Below, in pieces: positions 53,924-62,756 of a stretch of DNA of 64,000 nt. Numbering within the stretch: the first letter of the stretch is position 1; the number at the start of each line of letters is the position of its first letter. The stretch lies in the NCBI RefSeq assembly GCF_000374645.1, contig NZ_KB894817.1:1-64000 (forward strand), in the 5' to 3' direction. The notes under the pieces are model-generated. The model was not told the origin of the DNA. It saw only the letters and a program-made list of their open reading frames with translations, and searched no databases. This stretch comes from Arhodomonas aquaeolei DSM 8974 (GTDB lineage Bacteria > Pseudomonadota > Gammaproteobacteria > Nitrococcales > Nitrococcaceae). The position numbers and the translations under genes are program-made.

Positions 53924-54372
53924 CGCGTCTCCTCCGTTCCGGTGGGTACGGCCATTACCGAGAGTGTCACCGTGGCCTTGGCCACGAGTCGTTCGTCGCC
54001 CGCCGGGGCCGCGCAGTGGACCTCCGATTCGGCCACGATCAGCGTGCGTCCCGGCTTGAGCACCGTGGCCACGCAGCGCAGGGTCTCGCCCCGCGCGGCG
54101 CGCAGCAGGTTGATCTTGAACTCGGCGGTGAGCACCCGGAAACCGGGCGCGAGCAGCGTGCCGGCGGCGGCCCCGGCCGTGTGGTCCGCCATGGCGGCCT
54201 GGACACCGGCGTGGACGAATCCGTCCTGCTGCAGGTGGCGTTCGCCGAGGCGGATGCGGCTCTCGCAGCGGCCGGCGGCGATGTCCACGGCTTCCAGACC
54301 CAGGGTGCGGGCGAACGGCGCCTCATCGAAGATCCGCGCCGTCTCCTCGCGGTTGTATGTCTGCTCGTCCAC
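53920..54372 (-). CDS. PaaI-type hotdog thioesterase
   Basis: The 150-residue protein has the PaaI/YiiD-type hotdog layout. FVHAGVQAAMADHTAGAAAG contains the conserved helix with acidic residue facing the thioester, followed by LTAEFKINLLRAARGETL. It starts at GTG (54372) behind AGGTGACC. Members hydrolyse acyl-CoA compounds, often aromatic. It is the first gene of the operon with a GST and a hydrolase, pointing to breakdown or detoxification of an acyl/aromatic compound, which is inference. Confidence 0.82.
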   Translation of the reverse strand: MDEQTYNREETARIFDEAPFARTLGLEAVDIAAGRCESRIRLGERHLQQDGFVHAGVQAAMADHTAGAAAGTLLAPGFRVLTAEFKINLLRAARGETLRCVATVLKPGRTLIVAESEVHCAAPAGDERLVAKATVTLSVMAVPTGTEETR

Positions 54373-54457
54373 GTGCCGGTCACCTCGCTGCCGTCACTGC
54401 CGGGGAGTGCAGAGCATAGCCGGATGACGTCGCGGCAGGGCAAGCCCGCCGGGGGTG

Positions 54458-54982
54458 TTAGTCGGGCGCGCCGCGCGCGGCGAGCCCGGATGCCACCTGT
54501 TCCATGCACTCGTGCTGACCGAGGCCCGTGCAGTCCACGCAGAGGTCGGCGGCGGCGCGGTAGAGCGGCACCCGCTCGTCGTAGACCGCGCGCAGGCTCT
54601 GGGCCGGATCGCGGGCGATGCCCCGGCTGTCCAGATTGTGGATGCGCCGCTCGATCTCCGGCCAGGGTACGGACAGGTAGACGATGACCCCGTCGCGTCG
54701 CAGGTGGGCCATCGCCCGCTCGCTGTAGACCGCGCTGCCCCCGGTGGCGATGACGTGATCATGCACCTCGAGCCCGGCGAGGGTATCGCCCTCGATGCGG
54801 CGCAGATCGGCGGCGCCGCCGGCGTCCACGATCGCCTGCAGGGAGCGGCCCTCGCGCTGCTGGATGAGCACGTCGGTATCGACGAAGGCCTTGCCCAGGC
54901 GCTTGGCGAGGAGCACGCCCACGGTGCTCTTGCCGGCGCCGGGCATGCCGATGAGCACGACGTTGTCGCGTGTCCCGGTCAC
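54458..54982 (-). CDS. Shikimate-kinase-like P-loop kinase
   Basis: The 174-residue protein has the Walker A GMPGAGKSTVGVLLAKRLG and the DTD shikimate-binding motif in AFVDTDVLIQQREGRSL. VIATGGSAVYSERAM (the GG substrate motif) and RIHNLDSRGIARDPAQSL as lid follow. It resembles AroK/AroL, but the usual GRGG motif is replaced and the Arg pattern around DTD (D-T-D-V-L-I-Q) departs from standard AroK. It may be a shikimate kinase or an AroK-related kinase for another polyol. It starts at GTG overlapping the GNAT stop (GTGA), not near aroB, where the main aroK usually lies. Confidence 0.72.
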   Translation of the reverse strand: MTGTRDNVVLIGMPGAGKSTVGVLLAKRLGKAFVDTDVLIQQREGRSLQAIVDAGGAADLRRIEGDTLAGLEVHDHVIATGGSAVYSERAMAHLRRDGVIVYLSVPWPEIERRIHNLDSRGIARDPAQSLRAVYDERVPLYRAAADLCVDCTGLGQHECMEQVASGLAARGAPD

Positions 54983-55494
54983 GGCGCGTCCGTGGCGGCC
55001 AGCCCGCGCAGGGCGTCGCCGGTGAGGCGGTAGCCGACCCACTCATCCTGGGCCCGGGCGCCGAGGCGCTCGTAGAAGCCGATGGCCGGGGCGTTCCAGT
55101 CCAGCACCGACCACTCCAGCCGGCCGCAGCCGCGCGCCACCGCCAGCCGGGCGAGGGCGGTGAGCAGGGCCTGGCCGATGCCGTGGCCGCGGGCCACGGG
55201 GCGGACGTAGAGGTCCTCCAGGTAGATCCCCGGGGCGGCGAGGAAGGTGCTGTAGTTGTGGAAGAACAGCGCGAAGCCGACGGCCTCGCCATCGAGCTCG
55301 GCGATGATGACCTCGGCGTAGGGGTGATCGCCGAACAGCGTGTCCATGAGCCGGGATTCGTCGGCCACGACCTCGTGGCTGAGGCGCTCGTAGTCCGCGA
55401 GCTCGCGGATGAACGCGAGGATGGTGGGGCAGTCCCCGGGGCCGGCGAAGCGCAGGGCGAGTGCCGGCGTGTCGGTGGCGAGTGCGTTGTCCAT
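54979..55494 (-). CDS. GNAT N-acetyltransferase (diamine/spermidine acetyltransferase-like)
   Basis: The 171-residue protein has the SSAT-like pattern: FIRELADYERLSHEVVADES near the start, GFALFFHNYSTFLAAPGIYL, the EDLYVRPVARGHGIGQALL acetyl-CoA loop (R/Q-x-x-G-x-G/A) and LDWNAPAIGFYERLGA. In eukaryotes and some bacteria this subgroup acetylates polyamines or related amines. Other members act on small thialysine-like compounds. The ATG at 55494 starts MDNALATDTPAL; a longer frame from 55584 is less likely. The gene is coupled to the shikimate-kinase-like gene. Confidence 0.8.
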   Translation of the reverse strand: MDNALATDTPALALRFAGPGDCPTILAFIRELADYERLSHEVVADESRLMDTLFGDHPYAEVIIAELDGEAVGFALFFHNYSTFLAAPGIYLEDLYVRPVARGHGIGQALLTALARLAVARGCGRLEWSVLDWNAPAIGFYERLGARAQDEWVGYRLTGDALRGLAATDAP

Positions 55495-55623
55495 GTCGGT
55501 CCGTCGTCCGCTGCGGGTGGGTGGTGTCCGGGTATCGGCCGTCCGCGCGGCGGCACCCTCTGCAACGGCACCATCGCACGACATTCGCGGCCCCGCAGTC
55601 TACTACGCCGCGGCCCCTGCGGG

Positions 55624-57114
55624 TCAGGCCGGGCCGCGGTGGCGAGCCTCCAGTCGGCGGATGAACGACTCCAGCACCCGGCGGTAGAGGGTGTCGCCGA
55701 GGCAGGCGTCCTCCACCCCGGCGTCCAGGTTGGGGTTGTCGTTGACCTCGATGACCAGCGCACGCCGGCCGGCCTGCTTGACGTCCACGCCGTAGAGCCC
55801 CCGGCCGATGAGGTTGGCGGCGCGCACCGCCAGGTGCACCACGTGTTGCGGTGCCTCCGCCACCGGGAAGGTCCGTGCGTCGCCCTCGTCCACGGTGCCG
55901 CCCGGGCCGTGGCGCACGATCTGCCAGTGGCCCCGGGGGAAGAAGTACTGGCAGGCGAAGATCGCCTCGCCGTCGAGCACGCCGATGCGCCAGTCGAAGT
56001 CGCTGACCACGAACTGCTGGGCGATGATCAGATCCGAGTGTGCGAACAGCCCCGCCGCCGCGTTGCTCAGTGCCTCCGGCGCGGCGACCCGGACCACGCC
56101 GCGGGAGAACGAGCCGTCCGGGATCTTGAGCACCAGCGGGAAGCCCAGCGCGTCGCCGGCGGCGGCCAGGTCGTCGCGCCGGCCGCGGTGGAGGATGCGT
56201 CCGGCGGGCCGCGGGATGCCGTGGGTCTCCAGCAGGTCCGCGAGATAGACCTTGTTGGTGCAGCGCAGGATGGAGGCCGCGTCGTCGATCACGGGCATGC
56301 CCTCCGCCTCGGCGCGCTTGGCGAAGCGGTACGTGTGATTCGATACCGCGGTGGTCTCGCGGATGAACAGCGCGTCGTATTCCGCCAGCCGGCCGTAGTC
56401 CCGGCGGGTGATGAGGTCCACGGTCACGCCGAGACCCCGGCCCACGCGCTGGAAGTGGCGCAGGGCGCGGGCGTTCGACGGGGGCAGGCGCTCGTCCGGG
56501 TCGTGGAGGATGGCCAGGTCATAGCGCGGCGTGCGCCGGTGCCGCGGCCGCCGCCAGACGTGATGGCTGAAGCGCTCCAGCGCTGCCGCGAAGGCCGTTT
56601 CCTGGGCGTCGTCCAGGCGGTTCAGGGACAGGGTGCGCAGCCGTGCGATACGCCAGCGCCCGTCCTGGCGATGCAGCTCCAGGTGCAGCAGCGGCGCGGC
56701 GAAGGTCTCGAAGACCTGGCGGGCGAGCTCGCGGAAGCGCGGGTCGGAGGCGGTGCCGAAGAATACGTCCACCTTTATCGGGCCGTCCCCGTCGCCGCTC
56801 TCCACCGTCAGCGGTCCGCGCAGGCGCTCGTCCAGCACCGCGGTGTCGAGGCTGTAGATCGCGCGACGGGAGAGATCGCTGATGGTGCGCACGCTGGGGA
56901 TCACGCGGTGGCCGCGGGCCTCGGCGAGCAGCGAGCAGTAGTAGCCGGTGGAGAGGTAGCGGTAGCCGCGGCAGAGATTGATCACCCGCGTGCCGGGGCC
57001 GGCGCCCCGGCAGGCCGGGTCGAAGAGGTAGTCGTCGGCGGTGATCACCTCGCTGGTGGCGGCGTAGGGCGCCCAGTCGCGGCGGTGCTCGACGACGATG
57101 AGGGTGCGGGTCAC
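55624..57114 (-). CDS. RimK-like ATP-grasp ligase with N-terminal RLAN domain
   Basis: The 496-residue protein starts (GTG) VTRTLIVVEHRRDWAPYA. The N-terminal 190 residues match the RimK-like ATP-grasp N-terminal (RLAN) type (YLSTGYYCSLLAEARGHRVI). A middle part (YDLAILHDPDERLPPSNARA) and an ATP-grasp domain follow, with FPLVLKIPDGSFSRGV and the metal site ALVIEVNDNPNLDAGVED. RimK-like enzymes add amino acids to proteins or small molecules by carboxylate-amine ligation. The GTG overlaps the stop of the GNAT/C39 gene, so the two act together. The substrate is unknown. Confidence 0.85.
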   Translation of the reverse strand: MTRTLIVVEHRRDWAPYAATSEVITADDYLFDPACRGAGPGTRVINLCRGYRYLSTGYYCSLLAEARGHRVIPSVRTISDLSRRAIYSLDTAVLDERLRGPLTVESGDGDGPIKVDVFFGTASDPRFRELARQVFETFAAPLLHLELHRQDGRWRIARLRTLSLNRLDDAQETAFAAALERFSHHVWRRPRHRRTPRYDLAILHDPDERLPPSNARALRHFQRVGRGLGVTVDLITRRDYGRLAEYDALFIRETTAVSNHTYRFAKRAEAEGMPVIDDAASILRCTNKVYLADLLETHGIPRPAGRILHRGRRDDLAAAGDALGFPLVLKIPDGSFSRGVVRVAAPEALSNAAAGLFAHSDLIIAQQFVVSDFDWRIGVLDGEAIFACQYFFPRGHWQIVRHGPGGTVDEGDARTFPVAEAPQHVVHLAVRAANLIGRGLYGVDVKQAGRRALVIEVNDNPNLDAGVEDACLGDTLYRRVLESFIRRLEARHRGPA

Positions 57115-58238
57115 GGTGCCGCCTCCCGCAGGGCCCCGGCAGCGATCACCACCGCCGCACGTTGGCCGCCCCGGCCATAGCGTGCCATGCGCTCGAAGTC
57201 GCCGCGCAGTACCGGCAGGTTGATGCAGTCCGTGGCGGTGCGGCCGTCCGCGACGTCGATCCACGGGTCGTTGAGGTAGACATAGCGGGCGTCCGTGCCG
57301 GTGACCACGACCCAGTGCGGCGCCCGCTCGCCGTAGAAGCGGTAGAGGCTGATCAGCACCAGCGCCAGCGCGCCGCCGGTGAGCGCCGTGTCCAGGCCCG
57401 CGAGGTCCAGGCCGCCGGGGTGCACGGGGATGCCGGCGTCGGCGGCCTCGGCCACGAAGTCCTCGTGCACCAGGCGCAGCACCTCGCGCTTGGCCGGGGT
57501 GCGCACGGACTCGACGAACAGCGGCCCGGTGGTGCTGACGTGCACCGCCGCCGCGAACCCGCGCCGGTGGGCGGCCAGGGCCAGGCCGTAGGGGCCGCAG
57601 CCGCCGTGGCCGGAGGTCATGAAGATGGTGGTCGCCTCGCGCCAGAGCCGCAGCTCCAGGCGCCGCCCGGGGACGAGGGTCGGGCGGAGCGCGTGCATGG
57701 CCATGATCAGCGCGGCCGGCCCGCAGGTGAACTCCAGGGTCTGGGCATAATAGGGCACGGACCGCGGCGGTCGGGCCGTGCTGTCGGTGAGCCGGCGCTC
57801 GTAGCGCAGGGCCGGGGCGTGGTCCTCGTAATAGTCCGGCAGCACACCGAAGCGGCGGTAGCCGAGATGCTCGAACAGTGTCCGCGAGGCGGTGTTGTCG
57901 GGCCGGATCTCCAGGCGCAGGGCGGCGCAGCCGGCGTCCAGCGCGGCCGCCTCCGCGCCGGCCACCAGCCGCCGGCCGAGGCCCTGGCCGTGGTGGCCGG
58001 GGGCCACTGCAATGGAGTACAGCCGGGCGAGCGATGTGCCGCGGCGGTAGAGCACGGCGGCGTAGCCGGCCACCCCGGTACCCGTGACCGCCACCAGGAC
58101 ATCCGCGTGCGCGCGGGTGAGCAGGTGGCGGAGGCTGCGGCGGCTGAGGCGGTCGCCGGTGAACGCGGCGGCCTCGATACGCTCCAGTGCAGCGAGGTCC
58201 GGTGTCTCGGCGGTGCGCAGCTCGAAGGGCTCAGGCAT
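57111..58238 (-). CDS. GNAT acetyltransferase / C39-like cysteine peptidase fusion
   Basis: The 375-residue protein has a RimI-like GNAT domain (about 1-150; LARLYSIAVAPGHHGQGLG is the CoA loop, EIRPDNTASRTLFEHLGY the closing motif). A papain-like C39-type peptidase domain (about 160-360) follows. The candidate triad is Cys172 in FTCGPAALIMA, His308 in RAPHWVVVTG and Asp324 in YLNDPWIDV. C39-type peptidases trim leader peptides or isopeptides, and the GNAT part would acetylate an amine. Such fusions are known beside RimK-like ligases and are thought to build or process a peptide modification. AGGGATG precedes the ATG. Confidence 0.85.
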   Translation of the reverse strand: MPEPFELRTAETPDLAALERIEAAAFTGDRLSRRSLRHLLTRAHADVLVAVTGTGVAGYAAVLYRRGTSLARLYSIAVAPGHHGQGLGRRLVAGAEAAALDAGCAALRLEIRPDNTASRTLFEHLGYRRFGVLPDYYEDHAPALRYERRLTDSTARPPRSVPYYAQTLEFTCGPAALIMAMHALRPTLVPGRRLELRLWREATTIFMTSGHGGCGPYGLALAAHRRGFAAAVHVSTTGPLFVESVRTPAKREVLRLVHEDFVAEAADAGIPVHPGGLDLAGLDTALTGGALALVLISLYRFYGERAPHWVVVTGTDARYVYLNDPWIDVADGRTATDCINLPVLRGDFERMARYGRGGQRAAVVIAAGALREAAP

Positions 58239-58369
58239 GGCGACATCCCTGTTTTACCGGAGTCTAGCAGCCTGCCGGACCCGGATGGGCTCGCGCGGGG
58301 CTTTCGCCCTGCCCGGGGCGGCGGATGTAGAATCCCCGCCATCAGCGGAATCGACAATGGAGCGGGATC

Positions 58370-59461
58370 ATGGCGGAACTGACACGCGAGGTGCTGGAGG
58401 CGGCGCTCGGCGGGTGGACGGAGCCCAACCTCGGCACGGACCTGGTGAGCGCCGGCGCGCTGGCCGGCCTGGAGGTGGACGGGGACGCGGTGAACGTCAC
58501 CCTGCGGCTGGGTTTCCCCGCCGCGCACTACCGCGAGGCGCTGACCGCCTCCGTCACCCGGGTGCTGGAGCAGGCGGGGGTGTCGCGGGTCACCGTGACC
58601 GTGGACTGGTCCGTGTCCCCGCGCCAGGTGCAGGCCTCGCTCGAGCCCATGGAGGGGGTGAAGAACATCATCGCCGTCGCCTCCGCCAAGGGCGGCGTGG
58701 GCAAGTCCACCACGGCGGCGAACCTGGCCCTGGCGCTGGCGGAGGAGGGCGCCAAGGTCGGGCTGCTCGATGCCGACATCTACGGCCCGAGCCAGCCGCG
58801 GATGATGGGGCTCGACGGCCGCCGCCCCGAGAGCCCGGACAACAAGTCGATCCTCCCCCTCATGGCCCACGGCGTCGCGGTCATGTCCATCGGTGTGCTG
58901 GTCAAGCAGGAGGACGCCATGGTCTGGCGCGGGCCGATGGTCACCCAGGCCCTCACCCAGCTGCTCAACGACACCCGCTGGGGCGATCTGGATTACCTGC
59001 TCATCGACCTGCCGCCGGGGACCGGCGACATCCAGCTCACCCTCGCCCAGCGCGTGCCGGTGGCCGGTGCGGTGATCGTGACCACGCCCCAGGAGATCGC
59101 CACCCTCGATGCGCGCCGCGGCATCCGCATGTTCCAGAAGGTGAAGGTGCCGGTGCTCGGCGTGGTGGAGAACATGGCGCTGCACGTGTGCTCGCACTGC
59201 GGCCACGAGGAGCACATCTTCGGCGCCGGCGGCGGCGAGCAGCTGGCATCCTCCGAGGGCGTTCCGCTGCTGGGCTCGCTGCCGCTGTCCATCGGCATCC
59301 GCGAGCAGACCGATGCCGGGCGGCCGACGGTGGCCGCCGACCCGAACGGCCGCGAGGCGGCGCTCTATCGCGAGGCCGCGCTGGCGACCGCGGCGCGCCT
59401 GTCGCGCCAGGCCGCCGCCGGGGCGAGCCGCTTCCCCGACATCCGGGTGGACGATGACTGA
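58370..59461 (+). CDS. apbC: Iron-sulfur carrier protein Mrp/ApbC
   Basis: The 363-residue P-loop NTPase has an N-terminal MIP18/DUF59 domain (about 1-90), then the deviant Walker A ASAKGGVGKSTTAANLALAL. Next come LLDADIYGPSQPRMMGLDG and DYLLIDLPPGTGDIQLTLAQ, and near the end HVCSHCGHEEHIFGAGGGE with the CxxC that bridges a [4Fe-4S] cluster in the dimer. It carries Fe-S clusters to apo-proteins. GGAGCGGGA precedes the ATG. It is transcribed in the same direction as dcd. In many gammaproteobacteria apbC and dcd lie near metG, as here. Confidence 0.95.
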   Translation: MAELTREVLEAALGGWTEPNLGTDLVSAGALAGLEVDGDAVNVTLRLGFPAAHYREALTASVTRVLEQAGVSRVTVTVDWSVSPRQVQASLEPMEGVKNIIAVASAKGGVGKSTTAANLALALAEEGAKVGLLDADIYGPSQPRMMGLDGRRPESPDNKSILPLMAHGVAVMSIGVLVKQEDAMVWRGPMVTQALTQLLNDTRWGDLDYLLIDLPPGTGDIQLTLAQRVPVAGAVIVTTPQEIATLDARRGIRMFQKVKVPVLGVVENMALHVCSHCGHEEHIFGAGGGEQLASSEGVPLLGSLPLSIGIREQTDAGRPTVAADPNGREAALYREAALATAARLSRQAAAGASRFPDIRVDDD

Positions 59462-59517
59462 GCGCCGGGCGAGAATAGCCGGCTATTTCGGTGGCTGCTG
59501 ACGGGAGCGTTGCGCCC

Positions 59518-60087
59518 ATGTCGATCAAGTCCGACAAGTGGATCCGGCGCATGGCCGAGGAGTCCGGGATGATCGAGCCTTTCGAACCCGGTCAGGTGCG
59601 CGTCGGTGCGGACGGCGGGCGCATGATCTCCTACGGCACGTCGAGCTATGGCTACGACGTGCGCTGCGCCAACGAGTTCAAGGTGTTCACCAACATCAAC
59701 TCGGCGATGGTGGACCCGAAGGCTTTCGACGAGGCGAGCTTCGTCGACATGTGCGCGGACGTGTGCATCATCCCGCCGAACTCCTTCGCCCTGGCGCGCA
59801 CCATCGAGTACTTCCGCATCCCGCGCAACGTGCTCACGATCTGCCTGGGCAAGTCCACCTACGCGCGCTGCGGGATCATCGTCAACGTCACGCCCCTGGA
59901 GCCGGAGTGGGAGGGGCACGTGACCCTGGAGTTCTCCAACACCACCAACCTGCCCGCGAAGATCTACGCCAACGAGGGCGTGGCGCAGATGCTGTTCCTG
60001 GAGTCGGACGAGGTCTGCGAGTTCTCCTACAAGGACCGCGAGGGCAAGTACATGGGCCAGCGCGGGGTCACGCTGCCGCGGCCGTGA
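59518..60087 (+). CDS. dcd: dCTP deaminase
   Basis: The 189-residue protein (E. coli 193) begins [20 protein letters not shown]. Family motifs are [20 protein letters not shown], the catalytic Glu region [19 protein letters not shown], and [15 protein letters not shown]. It deaminates dCTP to dUTP, the main route to thymidylate in these bacteria. It starts 56 bases after apbC. An upstream frame from 59491 is less likely, since the ATG at 59518 gives the family N-terminus exactly. Confidence 0.97.
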   Translation: MSIKSDKWIRRMAEESGMIEPFEPGQVRVGADGGRMISYGTSSYGYDVRCANEFKVFTNINSAMVDPKAFDEASFVDMCADVCIIPPNSFALARTIEYFRIPRNVLTICLGKSTYARCGIIVNVTPLEPEWEGHVTLEFSNTTNLPAKIYANEGVAQMLFLESDEVCEFSYKDREGKYMGQRGVTLPRP

Positions 60088-60094
60088 CGCCGCC

Positions 60095-60850
60095 TCAGTC
60101 GGCGGGCAGGCCCTCGACACCGGTGAGCACGAGCTCGAAGGTGCCGTCGTCCGCTTCCCACTGCTCCACCTTCACTGCCAGGTAGGCCAGCGCCGGGGCG
60201 CACCACAGCCGCGTCTCGCGCTCGCCCTCGTCGTCCCGGCGGACGACCTTCACCGTCTCGAAACGCCCGGCCGGGGTGTCCACGGTTTCCGTGCCCTCGA
60301 TGGAGACGGTGTAGGTCTTGAGCCGGCCGCCGTCAGCGATGCGGTAGGTCAGCCGGCCGGTGTCCGCGCCCCTGGCGGCGAGGTCGTGCATGAGTTGCAG
60401 GGGGCTGACCACGCGGTCCAGGGCGTCGTCCGGCACCTCCATGCGCCACGGTGTGTCGCCGACGTCGTTGACCACTGTGCCCGTCGTCCAGTTAAAGCGC
60501 AGTTCGGCACGGCGCGCCCGGTCGTCGCCGCTGCGGTCGTAGACGTAGCGTAGCGGGCGGAAGCCGTCGTCGACGATCCGTCCCTCGCTGACCTCGCGCA
60601 CCGTGACGTCGGTGAACCATCCGGCTATGCCGCTCGGACGCATGAACAGCCGGTAGCGGTAGTGGCCGGGCTGCGGGCGGGAGAAGCTCAGGCTCGCGCT
60701 CCCGAGGGTCAGGATGCCCTTGTTGAGTTCGTACTCCGCGTGGAACGGCGGTGGCGGTTCGTAGGAGGCGGCGGCTGAGGGTGCCAGCACGGCCAGCAGC
60801 AGCGCCGTCGCCAGTCCCCGCCACCGCAGGCAGGCGCGCAGGGCGTTCAC
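60095..60850 (-). CDS. DUF3108 exported protein
   Basis: The 251-residue protein has a signal peptide (WRGLATALLLAVLAPSAAAS) and a beta-rich body with FHAEYELNKGILTLGSASLS at the start and LWCAPALAYLAVKVEQWEA near the end. These are features of DUF3108 proteins, which are nearly always encoded beside purN. A role in the outer membrane or envelope is possible but not known. The GTG start (60850) overlaps the purN stop (GTGA), so it is the third gene of the purM-purN operon. The convergent dcd stop lies seven bases away. Confidence 0.85.
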   Translation of the reverse strand: MNALRACLRWRGLATALLLAVLAPSAAASYEPPPPFHAEYELNKGILTLGSASLSFSRPQPGHYRYRLFMRPSGIAGWFTDVTVREVSEGRIVDDGFRPLRYVYDRSGDDRARRAELRFNWTTGTVVNDVGDTPWRMEVPDDALDRVVSPLQLMHDLAARGADTGRLTYRIADGGRLKTYTVSIEGTETVDTPAGRFETVKVVRRDDEGERETRLWCAPALAYLAVKVEQWEADDGTFELVLTGVEGLPAD

Positions 60851-61515
60851 AGCGCGGCCACGTCGGTCGCCGCGTCGATGGCCGGCGGCTTGGCGGCGGG
60901 CTCGCCGTCGACGTGGACGCCGTCGTCGTCGAGCCGCACCCGCCCCTCGGCGATCAAGCGTACCGCCAGCGGGTAGATGCGGTGCTCCTGCTCCTGGACC
61001 CGGGCCTTGAGTGTCTCCGGGGTGTCGTCCGCGTGTACGGGCACCCGCGCCTGGACGATGACCGGCCCGGCATCGAGCTCCGGGATTACGAAGTGCACGC
61101 TGCAGCCGTGGGCCGCCGCGCCATCGGCGATGGCCCGTTCGTGGGTGTGCAGCCCGCGGTAGGCCGGCAGCAGGGACGGGTGGATGTTGATCAGCCGGCC
61201 CTGGTAGTGGCGCACGAAGCCGGGGGTGAGGATACGCATGAAGCCGGCGAGCACCACCAGGCCCGGCTCGTGGCGGTCGACGACGCGGACCAGGTCGGCG
61301 TCGTAGTGCTCGCGGTCCGGGTAGTCCCGGTGCGGCAGCACCTCCGTGGGGATGCCGGCGGCCCGTGCCCGCTCGAGCCCGCCGGCGTCGGCGCGGTTGC
61401 TGATCACCGCGCGGATGCGGATGGGCAGCTCGCCGCGCTGCTGGCCGTCGATGAGGCACTGAAGATTGGTGCCGCTGCCCGAGATGAGGACGACGACGTC
61501 GAGTGGCCTGCTCAT
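60847..61515 (-). CDS. purN: Phosphoribosylglycinamide formyltransferase
   Basis: The 222-residue enzyme uses 10-formyltetrahydrofolate to formylate GAR in purine synthesis. It starts [20 protein letters not shown]. The catalytic residues are in [37 protein letters not shown] (Asn and His) and [13 protein letters not shown] (Asp). It is ATGA-coupled to purM. The fold and length are standard. Confidence 0.97.
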   Translation of the reverse strand: MSRPLDVVVLISGSGTNLQCLIDGQQRGELPIRIRAVISNRADAGGLERARAAGIPTEVLPHRDYPDREHYDADLVRVVDRHEPGLVVLAGFMRILTPGFVRHYQGRLINIHPSLLPAYRGLHTHERAIADGAAAHGCSVHFVIPELDAGPVIVQARVPVHADDTPETLKARVQEQEHRIYPLAVRLIAEGRVRLDDDGVHVDGEPAAKPPAIDAATDVAAL

Positions 61516-62576
61516 GTCCCCGCCTCCAGGCGGACCCGCGGGCCGTCGCTCTTGTCCGCGACGACGCCGCCGATACGCCACGCGCGTTCGCCGTGGGCCT
61601 GCAGGCAGGCGAGGGCGTCGTCCACAGACGCCTCCGGCACGGCGTAGACCATGCCGATGCCGCAGTTGAACGTGCGGTACATCTCGGCCTCGTCGATGCT
61701 GCCGTTGCCCTGGAGCCAATCGAATACCGCCGGCCAGTGCCAGCTGGCGGTGTCCACGCGGGCGGCGGTGCCCTGCGGCAGTACCCGGGGCAGATTCTCC
61801 GGCAGGCCGCCGCCGGTGACGTGACAGATGGCGTGCACCGGCACCGCGTCGATCAGCGCCAGGGTGGGGCGCACGTAGATGCGGGTGGGGGCGAGCAGCG
61901 CCTCGCCGAGGCTGAGCCCGTCGGCGAACGGCATGTCCAGGCGGGCGCCGGTATGCTCGATCACCCGGCGGACCAGCGAGTAGCCGTTGGAGTGCACGCC
62001 GCTGGAGGCCACGCCGATGAGGGCATCCCCCTCGCCGGCACGGTGGCCGTCGATGATGCCCTCGCGCTCGACAATGCCCACGCAGAAGCCGGCGAGGTCG
62101 TAGTGGCCGGCGGCATACATGCCCGGCATCTCCGCGGTCTCGCCGCCGATCAGGGCCGCACCCGCCTGGCGGCAGCCCTCGGCGATACCGCGCACCACCT
62201 GCTCGGCGACGTCCACGTCCAGGGCACCGGTGGCGTAGTAGTCGAGGAAATACAGCGGCTCGGCCCCGGCGACCACCACGTCGTTCACGCACATCGCGAC
62301 GAGGTCGATCCCGATGCCGTCGTGGCGGCCGGTCTCGATGGCGAGCTTGAGCTTGGTGCCGACGCCGTCCGTGCCGGAGACCAGCACCGGCCGGCGGTAG
62401 CGCTCCACCGGCAACTCGAACAGCCCGCCGAAGCCGCCGAGCCCGCCGAGCACCTCCGGGCGCTGCGTTGCCGCGACCGCCCCGCTGATGCGCCGCACCA
62501 GCTCCGCGCCGGCGTCGATGTCCACGCCGGCGTCGCGATAAGTAAGTCCCTGCCTGCCCTGGGGGTTGTCCGTCAC
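61512..62576 (-). CDS. purM: Phosphoribosylformylglycinamidine cyclo-ligase
   Basis: The 354-residue AIR synthetase has [20 protein letters not shown] near the start, [20 protein letters not shown], the [20 protein letters not shown] segment and [20 protein letters not shown]. All are landmarks of PurM. The GTG start is preceded by GGGAGACG. It is divergent from the DUF2066 gene by 180 bases, where a PurR-type box was sought but not seen. Confidence 0.97.
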   Translation of the reverse strand: MTDNPQGRQGLTYRDAGVDIDAGAELVRRISGAVAATQRPEVLGGLGGFGGLFELPVERYRRPVLVSGTDGVGTKLKLAIETGRHDGIGIDLVAMCVNDVVVAGAEPLYFLDYYATGALDVDVAEQVVRGIAEGCRQAGAALIGGETAEMPGMYAAGHYDLAGFCVGIVEREGIIDGHRAGEGDALIGVASSGVHSNGYSLVRRVIEHTGARLDMPFADGLSLGEALLAPTRIYVRPTLALIDAVPVHAICHVTGGGLPENLPRVLPQGTAARVDTASWHWPAVFDWLQGNGSIDEAEMYRTFNCGIGMVYAVPEASVDDALACLQAHGERAWRIGGVVADKSDGPRVRLEAGT

Positions 62577-62756
62577 GCTCGTCTCCCGTCGCCTGCCTGC
62601 GCTCGCGGGCGTTGCATCATAGCGCGACGCCGGCGGTGCAGGGCCGCCGGTCGTCGCTCCGCGGCGGCCATGATAACTTACCTCGCGACAGTATTTCCGC
62701 CGTGCCGGTCCGGACGGTGTGGCGGTGGATCACGGTGCATCACGGATGGAGTGGGC

